From positions 124,001 through 188,000 of the forward strand of contig CP173058.1 in the NCBI GenBank assembly GCA_044772875.1: 64,000 nucleotides of DNA. The letters run 5' to 3'. Shown here one piece after another: positions 26,354 through 35,107 of this stretch; the first letter of the stretch is position 1; each line of letters begins with the position of its first letter. The notes under the pieces were generated by a model. That model was not told where the DNA came from. It saw only the letters and a list, made by a program, of their open reading frames with translations, and did not search any database. The translations under genes and the position numbers were made by a program. Source of the DNA: Morganella morganii_D. GTDB taxonomy: Bacteria; Pseudomonadota; Gammaproteobacteria; Enterobacterales; Enterobacteriaceae.

Positions 26354-26826
26354 TATTTTACCTTTGACCTGAAAGTGATTTCATTAATATTGATAATTTA
26401 ATTTTTCTATTATTAGGTTACTTGAAAAATAAATTAAGTAAATAAAAAAATAATATCAACAACTAAAATAGTGATTAATACTTAACTCTTGTAATGGATA
26501 ATATAAAATAATTTTGTTGATGTCTTTGTTATAGTGTGATTATTGATACTTATACACATTTAGCGGGCGTAGTTGTTCGCACAATACCCATTATAAAAAA
26601 TGGCCATGTTAAGCAGCCAAAACTCATTGTTCATTCCTGTCAGATTCTCCGGATGCCGTTCGTCTTATTTTTAGTATGTTGTATTCATTTTTTGACAATG
26701 TTCAGAGTGATAATGTTCTGAATATGAATAATAATTTTTGCAGGGGTGTTTACACTATCTGACTGAAGCAGGTACACAAATCAAAAAATCTGGTGCGACA
26801 CTTTTTCTGCCATCGACTGGCGGATG
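26354..26826. other. AT-rich intergenic stretch beside tRNA-Ile2
   Basis: About 470 bp of very AT-rich DNA without a supported gene. A 61-codon frame at 26536-26721 lacks a ribosome-binding site and family. The 12-mer GCGGGCGTAGTT near 26560 equals the first bases of tRNA-Gly(CCC) but no tRNA follows it. Confidence 0.45.
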
Positions 26827-26855
26827 TAAAAAAGCCACCCTGTAAAGAGTGGCTT
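26827..26855 (-). terminator. Terminator of tRNA-Ile2
   Basis: AAGCCAC / GTGGCTT around a 10-nt loop, with a run of six U on the minus strand, about 27 nt past the tRNA 3' end. Confidence 0.8.
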
Positions 26856-26881
26856 AATACACTGATAAATCAGTAAAAATT

Positions 26882-26958
26882 TGGTGGCCCCTACTGGACT
26901 TGAACCAGTGACCAAGCGATTATGAGTCGCCTGCTCTAACCAACTGAGCTAAGGGGCC
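26882..26958 (-). tRNA. ileX: tRNA-Ile2 (anticodon CAU, lysidine-modified)
   Basis: The minus strand folds as a 77-nt cloverleaf with acceptor GGCCCCT / AGGGGCC, T-loop TTCAAGTCC and an encoded CCA. The anticodon loop CTCATAA holds CAT. The body matches E. coli ileX, not initiator or elongator methionine tRNA, so TilS would convert C34 to lysidine and it would read AUA. Its location next to rpoD is also the E. coli one. Confidence 0.93.
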
Positions 26959-27107
26959 GGAGTGGGAGAATTATACTGCCAGTTGATGGCGGGGTCTAGC
27001 ATTTCTTGTCTATCTGACTGTTTTGTGAGCGGAATATTGCTTGTGAGAAATGATTAATGAACAACAATTGCGTAAATGAATGTCCGGACGCCCGGCGGCG
27101 GTGATGC

Positions 27108-27134
27108 ATAAAAAAGGCGCCGTTAAACGGCGCC
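27108..27134 (-). terminator. Terminator of the rpsU-dnaG-rpoD operon
   Basis: GGCGCCGTT / AACGGCGCC with a 3-nt loop and a U-run on the minus strand, about 27 nt past the rpoD stop. Confidence 0.9.
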
Positions 27135-27160
27135 TGATAATGCTCTGATCCTGAAGCGGA

Positions 27161-29011
27161 TTATTCGTCCAGGAAGCTGCGTAACACTTCAGAACGACTC
27201 GGGTGACGCAGTTTGCGCAGTGCCTTCGCTTCAATCTGACGAATACGCTCGCGGGTAACGTCAAACTGTTTACCCACTTCTTCCAGTGTGTGATCGGTAT
27301 TCATATCAATGCCGAAACGCATACGCAGAACTTTCGCTTCACGTGGCGTCAGACCGGCCAGCACTTCGTGAGTTGCCGAACGCAGGCTCTCTGAAGTGGC
27401 TGAATCCAGCGGCAGCTCAAGGGTGGTATCCTCGATGAAATCCCCTAAGTGCGAATCTTCATCATCACCAATCGGCGTTTCCATTGAGATTGGCTCTTTG
27501 GCGATTTTCAGCACTTTGCGGATTTTATCTTCCGGCATCAGCATCCGCTCTGCCAGTTCTTCCGGTGACGGCTCACGGCCCATCTCCTGAAGCATCTGAC
27601 GGGAGATACGATTAAGTTTGTTGATAGTCTCAATCATATGCACCGGGATACGGATAGTACGCGCCTGGTCCGCGATAGAGCGGGTAATGGCCTGGCGGAT
27701 CCACCAGGTGGCATAGGTTGAGAATTTGTAACCACGACGGTATTCAAACTTATCAACCGCTTTCATCAGACCGATGTTACCTTCCTGAATCAGATCCAGG
27801 AACTGGAGACCACGGTTGGTGTATTTTTTCGCGATAGAGATAACCAGACGTAAGTTCGCTTCAACCATCTCTTTTTTCGCACGGCGGGCTTTCGCTTCAC
27901 CGATAGACATGCGGCGGTTAATATCTTTGACCTGTTCAATGGTCAGTCCGGTTTCTTCTTCTATCTGACGCAGACGTTGCAGGCTGCGTTCAACTTCTTC
28001 AGAAACATCCTGAAGTTTTTCAGACCACGGTTTGTTCATCGCGACAGCAGCAGTAAACCAGGAATGACTGGTTTCATTGCCGGTGAACAGCGTGATGAAG
28101 TTTTTCTTCGGCATTTTGCTCTGCTCAACGCAGAGCTTCATGATGTAGCGTTCCTGCTGACGGACACGATCCATCATTTCACGCATGTTGTTGACCAGGT
28201 GGTCAAACTGTTTCGGAACTAAACGGAATTCTTTGAAAACTTCAGAGAGCTGCTGAATTTCCGCATTGGTGTTCGGGTGGTCGCGGCCGTGAATTTTAAT
28301 CTGCTGACGCGCTTTTTCATGCTGCACACGCAGCGCTTCGAATTTCTGACGAGCCAGTTCAGGATCGATGCTGTTATCGTCATCGCTGTCACTGTCATCC
28401 TCTTCTTCTTCGTCTTCGTCGTCGTCATCTTTATTTAATTCTGCAGCCGGCAGCTCAGAACCGATGTTGGTTGCTGTTGGTGCCAGATCTTCTTCCGCGT
28501 TCGGGTCAACGAAACCGGTAATCAGGTCAGAAAGACGGACTTCGCCTGCTTCAACGCGGTCGTACTGATCGAGTAAATACGTGATTGCCTCAGGATATTC
28601 AGCAACGGAACACTGAACCTGATTGATGCCATCTTCGATGCGCTTGGCAATGTCAATTTCGCCTTCGCGGGTCAACAGTTCTACCGTTCCCATTTCACGC
28701 ATATACATGCGTACAGGGTCAGTGGTCCGGCCAATTTCCGATTCTACACTTGAGAGGACTTGTGCTGCAGCTTCGGCTGCATCATCATCGGTGTCTGTTG
28801 AATTCTCTGCCAGCATCAGATCATCAGCATCAGGTGCTTCTTCCATTACCTGAATGCCCATGTCATTGATCATCTGGATAATATCTTCGATCTGATCAGA
28901 ATCGACGATATCTTCAGGCAGATGGTCATTGACTTCAGCATAGGTCAGATAGCCTTGCTCCTTACCACGGGTGACAAGAAGTTTCAGCTGTGACTGCGGG
29001 TTTTGCTCCAT
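27161..29011 (-). CDS. rpoD: RNA polymerase sigma-70 factor RpoD
   Basis: The primary sigma factor directs RNA polymerase to housekeeping promoters. The 616-residue sequence has region 1.1 at the N-terminus, region 1.2 and the conserved regions 2-4. Visible are the 2.4 helix (FSTYATWWIRQAITRS), region 3 and the C-terminal HTH (TLEEVGKQFDVTRERIRQIE). An acidic Asp/Glu run sits in the non-conserved insert (about residues 190-212). ATG 29011 (MEQNPQSQLKLLV) is the conserved start. It is the last gene of the macromolecular synthesis operon. Confidence 0.98.
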   Translation of the reverse strand: MEQNPQSQLKLLVTRGKEQGYLTYAEVNDHLPEDIVDSDQIEDIIQMINDMGIQVMEEAPDADDLMLAENSTDTDDDAAEAAAQVLSSVESEIGRTTDPVRMYMREMGTVELLTREGEIDIAKRIEDGINQVQCSVAEYPEAITYLLDQYDRVEAGEVRLSDLITGFVDPNAEEDLAPTATNIGSELPAAELNKDDDDEDEEEEDDSDSDDDNSIDPELARQKFEALRVQHEKARQQIKIHGRDHPNTNAEIQQLSEVFKEFRLVPKQFDHLVNNMREMMDRVRQQERYIMKLCVEQSKMPKKNFITLFTGNETSHSWFTAAVAMNKPWSEKLQDVSEEVERSLQRLRQIEEETGLTIEQVKDINRRMSIGEAKARRAKKEMVEANLRLVISIAKKYTNRGLQFLDLIQEGNIGLMKAVDKFEYRRGYKFSTYATWWIRQAITRSIADQARTIRIPVHMIETINKLNRISRQMLQEMGREPSPEELAERMLMPEDKIRKVLKIAKEPISMETPIGDDEDSHLGDFIEDTTLELPLDSATSESLRSATHEVLAGLTPREAKVLRMRFGIDMNTDHTLEEVGKQFDVTRERIRQIEAKALRKLRHPSRSEVLRSFLDE

Positions 29012-29195
29012 AAGACGGTATCCACACTTCTGAGTATTTAGGTTTGTGTTGGTCGGCAAAACAACTTAGCCAGCAACAATAACAATCAAGGATTTCTTTT
29101 CTTCGGCCATGAACCTTGGTGACATGGCATGCAGGGCTGTTCCTGCTGTCTGCGGCACTTAAGCCGTTATATTCATCATAGTTTAATAATAATAC

Positions 29196-30932
29196 TTATT
29201 GCCGGACCCGCACCAGAAGACTCACTTCATTACGCTCTTCAGGGGTCAGACCCTCTGTCCGCTCTTTGGCGATCAGGAAGTTAAATCTGTCATTGAGAGC
29301 AGACACCACCAGATGATTTAAGGCATCTTTAAAGGTTTTTTCTGCTATCTCATCTATCTCTATATCGTTCCATCCGGCCAGTTTTTCAAGCTGTGGCGCT
29401 AATTTATTATCACGGTAGTGTTCCAGTAACTGACCGGTAGTCAGCCCGGGTTGTGATAAACAGGTGTCAATCAGCTCCCTGAATAATGAAAAACCGGCAA
29501 TACGGCTGGTATCAATAGATTCCAGCGGCGGTACTAATTGTGCAAATTGCGGATTCTGTACCAGCAGCGCAATCAGGATCCGCATGGTGGTCGGTTTCAG
29601 TTTCGGAGCCTGATAACCGGAACTGTTTTCACTCTGGCGGACAGCCTGTTTGAGCTGAGTTATATCCGGTAACCCGAGTAAATTACCCAGATCCTGCAAT
29701 AAAAATGCCTGCTGTGCTTCACCCGGAACGCGGCTTATCAGCGGCATTGCCAGGGCATTCAGTTTGCTGCGCCCCTCCTGAGTGCTCATATCCACCTGGT
29801 GCAGCAGGGTGTCGAACAGAAACTGAGACAGACTGTGTGCCTCATTCTGCCGCTGCTCAAAGGCTTCACGGCCTTCGCGGCGCACCAGTGAATCCGGGTC
29901 ATCGCCGTCCGGTAAAAACATAAAACGAAGCTGCCGCCCGTCATTGAGATGGGGAAGGGCCGTTTCGAGTGCCCGCCAGGCGGCTTCGCGCCCGGCACGG
30001 TCTCCGTCATAACAACAAATTATGGTATCAGATGTCCGATAGAGCAACTGTATGTGCTCTGCCGTTGTCGATGTCCCGAGTGAGGCCACCGCATAATCAA
30101 TACCGAACTGTGCCAGGGCAACCACATCCATATAGCCTTCCACGACAAGGATGCGGGACAGTTCGCGGTTATTCTGCTGTGCTTCGTACAACCCGAATAA
30201 CTGACGGCCCTTATGAAAAATATCGGTTTCCGGTGAGTTCAGGTATTTCGGCAGCGCATCATCAAGAACACGTCCGCCGAAGGCAATTACCCGGCCGCGA
30301 CGGTCACGGATAGGAAACATCACACGTTCCCGGAACCGGTCATAACAGCGGCCGTTATCATTGACCACTAACATGCCTGCATCCAGTAACTGCTGACGGT
30401 CATCCTCACTGCGGGCAAAGCGTTTGAGGACATTGTCCCATCCGGCAGGGGCATAGCCGATAGCGAACCGGCTGATAATTTCCTGACTCAGACCCCGGCG
30501 GTTCAGGTATTCACGGGCATGCCCGGCGTTATCAGCCTGCAATGCGTGGCGGTAAAAGCTGTCCAGTTTTTCCATCAGCTGATAAAGATTCTGGCGCTGA
30601 TGTTTTTCTATCTGGCTGCTGCCGCTTCCGGTTTCATAAGGAACATCCAGCCCGTGCATTGCTGCTAATTCTTCGATCGCCTCGACAAACTCGAGCCGGT
30701 CATAATTAATTAAAAAATCAATAGCATTGCCGTGGGCACCACAGCCGAAGCAGTGGTAAAACTGTTTATCGCTGCTGACTGTAAAAGAGGGGGTTTTTTC
30801 GTTGTGGAAAGGACAACACGCCTGGTGATTTTTACCGTGTTTCTTCAGCGGCACCCTGACATCGATCAGATCGATGATATCGGTTCTCGCTAATAAGTCG
30901 TTGATAAATGTGCGTGGAATGCGCCCGGCCAT
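29196..30932 (-). CDS. dnaG: DNA primase DnaG
   Basis: DnaG makes RNA primers at replication forks. The 578-residue protein has the N-terminal zinc-binding motif (CCPFHNEKTPSF and CFGCGAHGNAIDF). It has the TOPRIM catalytic core (LVVEGYMDVVALAQFG, CYDGDRAGREAAWRALE) and the C-terminal helicase-binding domain. I chose ATG 30932 (MAGRIPRTFINDLL), the family start, over an in-frame codon 24 positions upstream. It lies between rpsU and rpoD. Confidence 0.97.
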   Translation of the reverse strand: MAGRIPRTFINDLLARTDIIDLIDVRVPLKKHGKNHQACCPFHNEKTPSFTVSSDKQFYHCFGCGAHGNAIDFLINYDRLEFVEAIEELAAMHGLDVPYETGSGSSQIEKHQRQNLYQLMEKLDSFYRHALQADNAGHAREYLNRRGLSQEIISRFAIGYAPAGWDNVLKRFARSEDDRQQLLDAGMLVVNDNGRCYDRFRERVMFPIRDRRGRVIAFGGRVLDDALPKYLNSPETDIFHKGRQLFGLYEAQQNNRELSRILVVEGYMDVVALAQFGIDYAVASLGTSTTAEHIQLLYRTSDTIICCYDGDRAGREAAWRALETALPHLNDGRQLRFMFLPDGDDPDSLVRREGREAFEQRQNEAHSLSQFLFDTLLHQVDMSTQEGRSKLNALAMPLISRVPGEAQQAFLLQDLGNLLGLPDITQLKQAVRQSENSSGYQAPKLKPTTMRILIALLVQNPQFAQLVPPLESIDTSRIAGFSLFRELIDTCLSQPGLTTGQLLEHYRDNKLAPQLEKLAGWNDIEIDEIAEKTFKDALNHLVVSALNDRFNFLIAKERTEGLTPEERNEVSLLVRVRQ

Positions 30933-31043
30933 AACCCCTTTTTCGCCTGTCTGATAACGATAATAAGCCGCGCTTCCTTCCGGAAACACGGCCATTAACT
31001 GCAACTACTGCGGTCTGACTAAGTTGCGGCGCGGCCGCAGCGA

Positions 31044-31259
31044 TTAGTACAGACGAGTGCGACGTGCGTTTTCGCGAGCCAGTTTCTTAGCGTGACGCTT
31101 AACAGCAGATGCTTTAGCGCGTTTACGCACAGTCGTTGGTTTTTCATAAAACTCACGACGACGTACTTCAGCTAATACGCCTGCTTTTTCGCAGGAACGT
31201 TTGAAACGACGCAGTGCAACGTCAAATGGCTCGTTTTCACGTACTTTAATTACCGGCAT
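31044..31259 (-). CDS. rpsU: 30S ribosomal protein bS21
   Basis: The 71-residue, very basic protein is standard bS21, which helps 30S subunits select mRNA ribosome-binding sites. It matches E. coli across the full length (VIKVRENEPFDVALRRFKRS to the ARENARRTRLY end). It is the first gene of the macromolecular synthesis operon. The 111 nt to dnaG hold a GC-rich hairpin with no U-run, fitting the partial terminator known at this position in E. coli. Confidence 0.98.
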   Translation of the reverse strand: MPVIKVRENEPFDVALRRFKRSCEKAGVLAEVRRREFYEKPTTVRKRAKASAVKRHAKKLARENARRTRLY

Positions 31260-31708
31260 GTGCCTCTCACCTCAATAAATAGGTCTGTACTGGCGTTATG
31301 CCAGTTGTCTTTAAAATGGTGCGGAATTTTACTTCAATGTGACCCACGTTGTAAAGTGCTGTGGATAATCAGACAGAGAAATACCCCGGATATGGTCAGG
31401 TGTTACCGCCAGAACCGGATCCGCACACCCGACAGGGGTTTTACAGAGGGTGCAGATTATAGCGGATACGCGGCGATTTGTCAGCAACAGAAATCCGTTA
31501 TGCAGGGGAAAACTGTGTGGATAACTGTGTTCATCCTGTGAATAAGCTGTTTTTGCTGAATAAAAATACGGCAGAAAAGCCCCGTATTTCACCTTAATAC
31601 CTGTCAGCACGTCATTATGGTGATACACTGCGCACTTTGCGGAGACGGATTTGCTTCCTGCTGTCCGCCGCCAGTCCCGTCAGTTTTTGTTCCAGCGAGT
31701 TAAGTCCC
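31260..31708. other. rpsU / tsaD divergent promoter region
   Basis: About 450 bp between two divergent essential genes. It should hold both promoters. Reading toward rpsU, a hairpin (ACTGGC / GCCAGT, loop ATAAC) lies near 31289-31305, about 30 nt before the rpsU start. No further gene is visible. Confidence 0.5.
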
Positions 31709-32728
31709 ATGCGAGTGTTAGGCATTGAAACATCCTGCGATGAAACCGGAATCGCAATTTATGATGATGAAGCCGGTTTGCTGGCTAATCAGTTATACAG
31801 CCAGATCAAAGTCCACGCGGATTACGGCGGCGTGGTGCCGGAACTGGCATCCCGTGACCATATCCGGAAAACGGTACCGCTGATTCAGGCTGCACTGAAA
31901 GAAGCCGGCCTGACGGCACAGGATATTGATGCGGTGGCCTATACCGCAGGACCGGGGCTGGTCGGAGCGCTGATGGTCGGAGCGACAGTCGGCCGTGCGC
32001 TGGCGTTTTCCTGGGATGTGCCGGCGGTACCGGTTCACCATATGGAAGGCCACCTGCTGGCACCGATGCTGGAAGAACATCAGCCGGAATTTCCGTTTGT
32101 CGCGCTGCTGGTGTCCGGCGGCCATACTCAGTTAATCAGTGTGACCGGTATCGGCGAATACACGCTGCTGGGTGAATCTATTGATGATGCGGCCGGAGAA
32201 GCTTTTGATAAAACAGCCAAATTACTGGGGCTGGATTATCCGGGCGGGCCTGCTTTGTCACGTATGGCGGCTCAGGGCACGCCGGGGCGCTTTACTTTTC
32301 CGCGTCCGATGACAGATCGCCCGGGGCTGGATTTCAGTTTCTCCGGACTGAAAACCTTTGCTGCCAATACTATTCGCCAGAATGATGATTCCGAACAAAC
32401 GAAAGCGGATATCGCCCGTGCTTTTGAAGATGCGGTGGTGGATACGCTGGTGATCAAATGCAAACGCGCCCTCGAGCAGACCGGCTTTAAACGACTGGTG
32501 ATGGCAGGCGGTGTGAGTGCAAACCGCACACTGCGCGAGCGCATGGCACAAACCCTGCAAAAACTGGGCGGAGAAGCATTTTATGCCCGGCCTGAGCTGT
32601 GTACGGACAACGGCGCGATGATTGCGCTGGCCGGGATGATCCGCTTTAAAGGCGGCATGCGCAGTGAATTGGGTGTGACAGTCCGTCCGCGCTGGCCGCT
32701 GGCAGAATTACCACCGCCGGATAAATAA
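31709..32728 (+). CDS. tsaD: tRNA threonylcarbamoyladenosine synthase TsaD
   Basis: TsaD is the catalytic subunit that adds the threonylcarbamoyl group to A37 of ANN-decoding tRNAs, with TsaB and TsaE. The 339-residue ASKHA-fold protein has the metal-binding HHMEGHLLAP (His111 and His115) and the nucleotide site VSGGHTQL. It also has GESIDDAAGEAFDK and the C-terminal metal ligand segment ELCTDNGAMIALAG. ATG 31709 (MRVLGIETSCDETG) is the family start; upstream codons in the frame are not conserved. Confidence 0.97.
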   Translation: MRVLGIETSCDETGIAIYDDEAGLLANQLYSQIKVHADYGGVVPELASRDHIRKTVPLIQAALKEAGLTAQDIDAVAYTAGPGLVGALMVGATVGRALAFSWDVPAVPVHHMEGHLLAPMLEEHQPEFPFVALLVSGGHTQLISVTGIGEYTLLGESIDDAAGEAFDKTAKLLGLDYPGGPALSRMAAQGTPGRFTFPRPMTDRPGLDFSFSGLKTFAANTIRQNDDSEQTKADIARAFEDAVVDTLVIKCKRALEQTGFKRLVMAGGVSANRTLRERMAQTLQKLGGEAFYARPELCTDNGAMIALAGMIRFKGGMRSELGVTVRPRWPLAELPPPDK

Positions 32729-32739
32729 TCTCCGGACAT

Positions 32740-32766
32740 AAAAAAGGCGCTTCAGCGCCTTTTTTT
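32740..32766. terminator. Bidirectional terminator between tsaD and plsY
   Basis: AAAAAAGGCGC / GCGCCTTTTTT with a TTCA loop gives U-runs on both strands between the convergent tsaD and plsY. Confidence 0.9.
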
Positions 32767-33421
32767 AATCCTCTTTTTCCTGCTCTTTCGCTTCCTGGAT
32801 TATCTCTTTATCCGTTTTGGCCTGTTTCTTCCTCAGCTTCTGCCAGATGCGGCTTTCCTGTCCGCGCCACAACCTCTGAATGTTGTCATGATGACGGATA
32901 AGCACCAGACAGGAGAGCATAGCGACCGGGAAGGTAAATTCCGGTTTGAACCACCAGACATAAAACGGTGCCACCAGGGCACTGACAATCGCGCCTAATG
33001 ACGAGTAGCCACTCAGCAGCACAGTCAGCAGCCAGGTGCCGGCGACCAGTCCGGTCAGATCCCAGCCGATGGCAGCAATTGAACCAAATGCCGTTGCCAC
33101 GCCTTTTCCGCCTTTAAAGTGGAAAAATACCGGATAAATATGGCCTAAACAGGCTGCAATGGCGATAATACCGAGGTAAAAATACGGTATTTGCAGGAGG
33201 TAGGCGAGCCAGACCGGCAGCATACCCTTGAGAACGTCGCAGATAAGGACACCGGCAGCAGCCAGCTTGCCGCCTATTCGCAGCACGTTGGTGGCACCCG
33301 GGTTTCCGGAGCCGTGATGCCGCGGATCCGGCAGTCCCGCAAGACGGCAGATCAGGATCGCACTGGAAACAGATCCCAGCAGATAAGCGAAGATGATCAT
33401 ACCAAGCGCGATTCCACTCAT
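32765..33421 (-). CDS. plsY: Glycerol-3-phosphate acyltransferase PlsY
   Basis: PlsY transfers the acyl group from acyl-phosphate to glycerol-3-phosphate, the first step of phospholipid synthesis. The 218-residue protein has five hydrophobic helices and the catalytic motifs GSGNPGATNVLR, HIYPVFFHFKGGKGVATAFG and the third loop segment (RHHDNIQR). The C-terminal tail is longer and more charged than in E. coli PlsY (205 aa). ATG 33421 follows GGAGG. It is divergent from folB. Confidence 0.95.
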   Translation of the reverse strand: MSGIALGMIIFAYLLGSVSSAILICRLAGLPDPRHHGSGNPGATNVLRIGGKLAAAGVLICDVLKGMLPVWLAYLLQIPYFYLGIIAIAACLGHIYPVFFHFKGGKGVATAFGSIAAIGWDLTGLVAGTWLLTVLLSGYSSLGAIVSALVAPFYVWWFKPEFTFPVAMLSCLVLIRHHDNIQRLWRGQESRIWQKLRKKQAKTDKEIIQEAKEQEKED

Positions 33422-33530
33422 GCCTTCCCTCCTGACAGACGATAAATTACAGTTATTGGCCTCCATGGATAATACGCATATTTCATGGGAAGTGATATCC
33501 GATGAGCATAAAAAAACGGGGTAATTACGG

Positions 33531-33884
33531 ATGGATGTTGTTTTTATTAAGAAACTTGTTGTTTTCACAACGATTGGTGCTTACGACTGGGAAAAGGATA
33601 TTACACAAAAATTAGTGCTCGATATCGAAATGCACCGGGATAACAAACGCGCATCTGAGAGTGATGATGTGGAGCATTGTCTCGATTACGCCAGTGTCAG
33701 CACTGCCATTCTGGATTATGTGCAGACAAGACAGTTTGCGCTGGTGGAACGTGTGGCGGAAGAAGTGGCGTCGTTATTGCTGACACAATTCGGTACACCC
33801 CGGGTGCGCATTCGCGTGGCTAAACCGGGGGCGGTGGCACAGGCGGAAGAAGTGGGTGTCATTATTGAACGAAGTGCGGACTGA
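33531..33884 (+). CDS. folB: Dihydroneopterin aldolase FolB
   Basis: FolB cleaves dihydroneopterin to 6-hydroxymethyl-dihydropterin and glycolaldehyde in folate synthesis. The 117-residue protein matches the family: MDVVFIKKLVVFTTIGAYDWE with the active-site Glu, LDYASV, FALVERVAEEVA and the KPGAV loop with the conserved lysine. Its neighbours match E. coli (plsY divergent, uppP downstream). Confidence 0.96.
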   Translation: MDVVFIKKLVVFTTIGAYDWEKDITQKLVLDIEMHRDNKRASESDDVEHCLDYASVSTAILDYVQTRQFALVERVAEEVASLLLTQFGTPRVRIRVAKPGAVAQAEEVGVIIERSAD

Positions 33885-33886
33885 TG

Positions 33887-33968
33887 TTGTCATAATGCCG
33901 TCAGCGGAACTGTCATAAAGGCGATGAGGGTGTCATGAAATTGTTACATTTGCGTCATATGCTGTCAT
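33887..33968 (+). promoter_or_regulatory. Candidate PhoB-binding array before uppP
   Basis: Heptamers like the PhoB half-site CTGTCAT recur at 33887 (TTGTCAT), 33910 (CTGTCAT), 33930 (GTGTCAT), 33941 (TTGTTAC), 33952 (GCGTCAT) and 33962 (CTGTCAT). The last four are spaced 11, 11 and 10 bp. Real PhoB half-sites sit 11 bp apart. A -10-like CATAT follows near 33956. This suggests phosphate-starvation control of uppP. It is a by-eye match not tested against background. Confidence 0.5.
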
Positions 33969-34028
33969 CCGTATCCGGCATTCCCGCGTCAGGGAGTGCC
34001 TTATTTTGTCTGCCATACAGGGCGTTAT

Positions 34029-34850
34029 ATGGGCGATATCACAAGTTTACTGCATGCCTTGATTCTTGGGGTTGTTGAGGGATTAACCGAATTTCTGCCA
34101 GTGTCATCAACCGGTCATATGATTATTGTTGCTGAGCTTATCGGGTTTACAGGCGATAAAGCAAAAACATTTGAAGTGGTTATCCAGCTCGGTTCCATCC
34201 TGGCGGTGGTGTTCCTGTTCTGGCGGCGGATGTTTGCCCTTATCGGTATTCATTTCGGCCGGGTTCCCCATGAAGGACAGACCCGGGGAAAACTGAATTT
34301 ACTCCATATTATTATTGCCATGTTACCGGCAGTGGTTCTCGGCTTATTGCTGCGGGATCAGATCAAGTCACTGTTTAACCCGGTAAATGTTATGTATGCG
34401 CTGGTCGCGGGCGGTATCCTGCTGATTGTGGCGGAAGTCTTTAAGCCGAAGAAAGTGCAGGCCACCGGGCTTGATGACATCAGCTACCGTCAGGCGTTTG
34501 CTATCGGCTGTTTCCAGTGTCTGGCACTGTGGCCGGGATTTTCGCGCTCGGGTGCAACTATCTCCGGCGGTATGCTGATGGGGATTAACCGTTACACGGC
34601 GTCAGAATTTTCTTTTATTCTGGCGGTGCCGATGATGATGGGGGCGACAGCGCTGGATCTGTACAAGAGCTGGCATTTCCTGAGCAGTTCGGATATCCCG
34701 GTGTTTGCAGTCGGTTTCCTGGCGGCGTTTATTGTGGCGCTGATTGCCATGAAAACCTTCCTGTCACTGATTAAACGTATCTCCTTTATTCCGTTTGCTA
34801 TCTACCGCTTTATTGTGGCCGCGGCCGTTTACGTCATATTTGTTCACTGA
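34029..34850 (+). CDS. uppP: Undecaprenyl-diphosphatase UppP (BacA)
   Basis: UppP removes a phosphate from undecaprenyl pyrophosphate, recycling the lipid carrier for cell-wall synthesis, and confers bacitracin tolerance. The 273-residue protein has about eight transmembrane helices with catalytic motifs GVVEGLTEFLPVSSTGHM and GFSRSGATISGGMLMG. ATG 34029 aligns with the family start. A cluster of PhoB-like heptamers lies just upstream. Confidence 0.96.
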   Translation: MGDITSLLHALILGVVEGLTEFLPVSSTGHMIIVAELIGFTGDKAKTFEVVIQLGSILAVVFLFWRRMFALIGIHFGRVPHEGQTRGKLNLLHIIIAMLPAVVLGLLLRDQIKSLFNPVNVMYALVAGGILLIVAEVFKPKKVQATGLDDISYRQAFAIGCFQCLALWPGFSRSGATISGGMLMGINRYTASEFSFILAVPMMMGATALDLYKSWHFLSSSDIPVFAVGFLAAFIVALIAMKTFLSLIKRISFIPFAIYRFIVAAAVYVIFVH

Positions 34851-34872
34851 ATTCAGCGTAAACACATCACTA

Positions 34873-34906
34873 TTTGCGCAGGGAAAATCCATCTGACCTG
34901 CGCAAA
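34873..34906. repeat. Inverted repeat after uppP
   Basis: TTTGCGCAGG and CCTGCGCAAA form a 10-bp stem around a 14-nt loop 22 nt past uppP. There is no U-run, so it may be a 3' stabilising hairpin or a protein site. Confidence 0.5.
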
Positions 34907-34960
34907 GTCAAAGCGGGCACTCCGCAGATTTGTTACTAATATAATTAATAACGGACACAT

Positions 34961-34988
34961 AAAAGCCGGTAATGGTTTACCGGCTTTT
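34961..34988 (+). terminator. Terminator after uppP
   Basis: AAAAGCCGGTAA / TTACCGGCTTTT around loop TGGT. The stem ends in a short U-run in both directions. It separates uppP from hypB. Confidence 0.8.
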
Positions 34989-35107
34989 ATGTGTAATATT
35001 TTATTTATGTTGACTGCCCGACACAGCGTGCTCAGATGCTCCGCACCTGTCACGAGTCTGACCACAATGCCGCGCCGGAGCCAATAAATCGAGCAGGAGT
35101 CAGGATT

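Noticed and set aside
26536..26721. 61-codon frame in the AT-rich insert
   Set aside because: GTG-like start without SD and no similarity; likely chance.
31285..31305. LexA box upstream of rpsU
   Set aside because: The palindrome CTGG-N7-CCAG is one base short of the CTGT-N8-ACAG spacing; better read as a hairpin.
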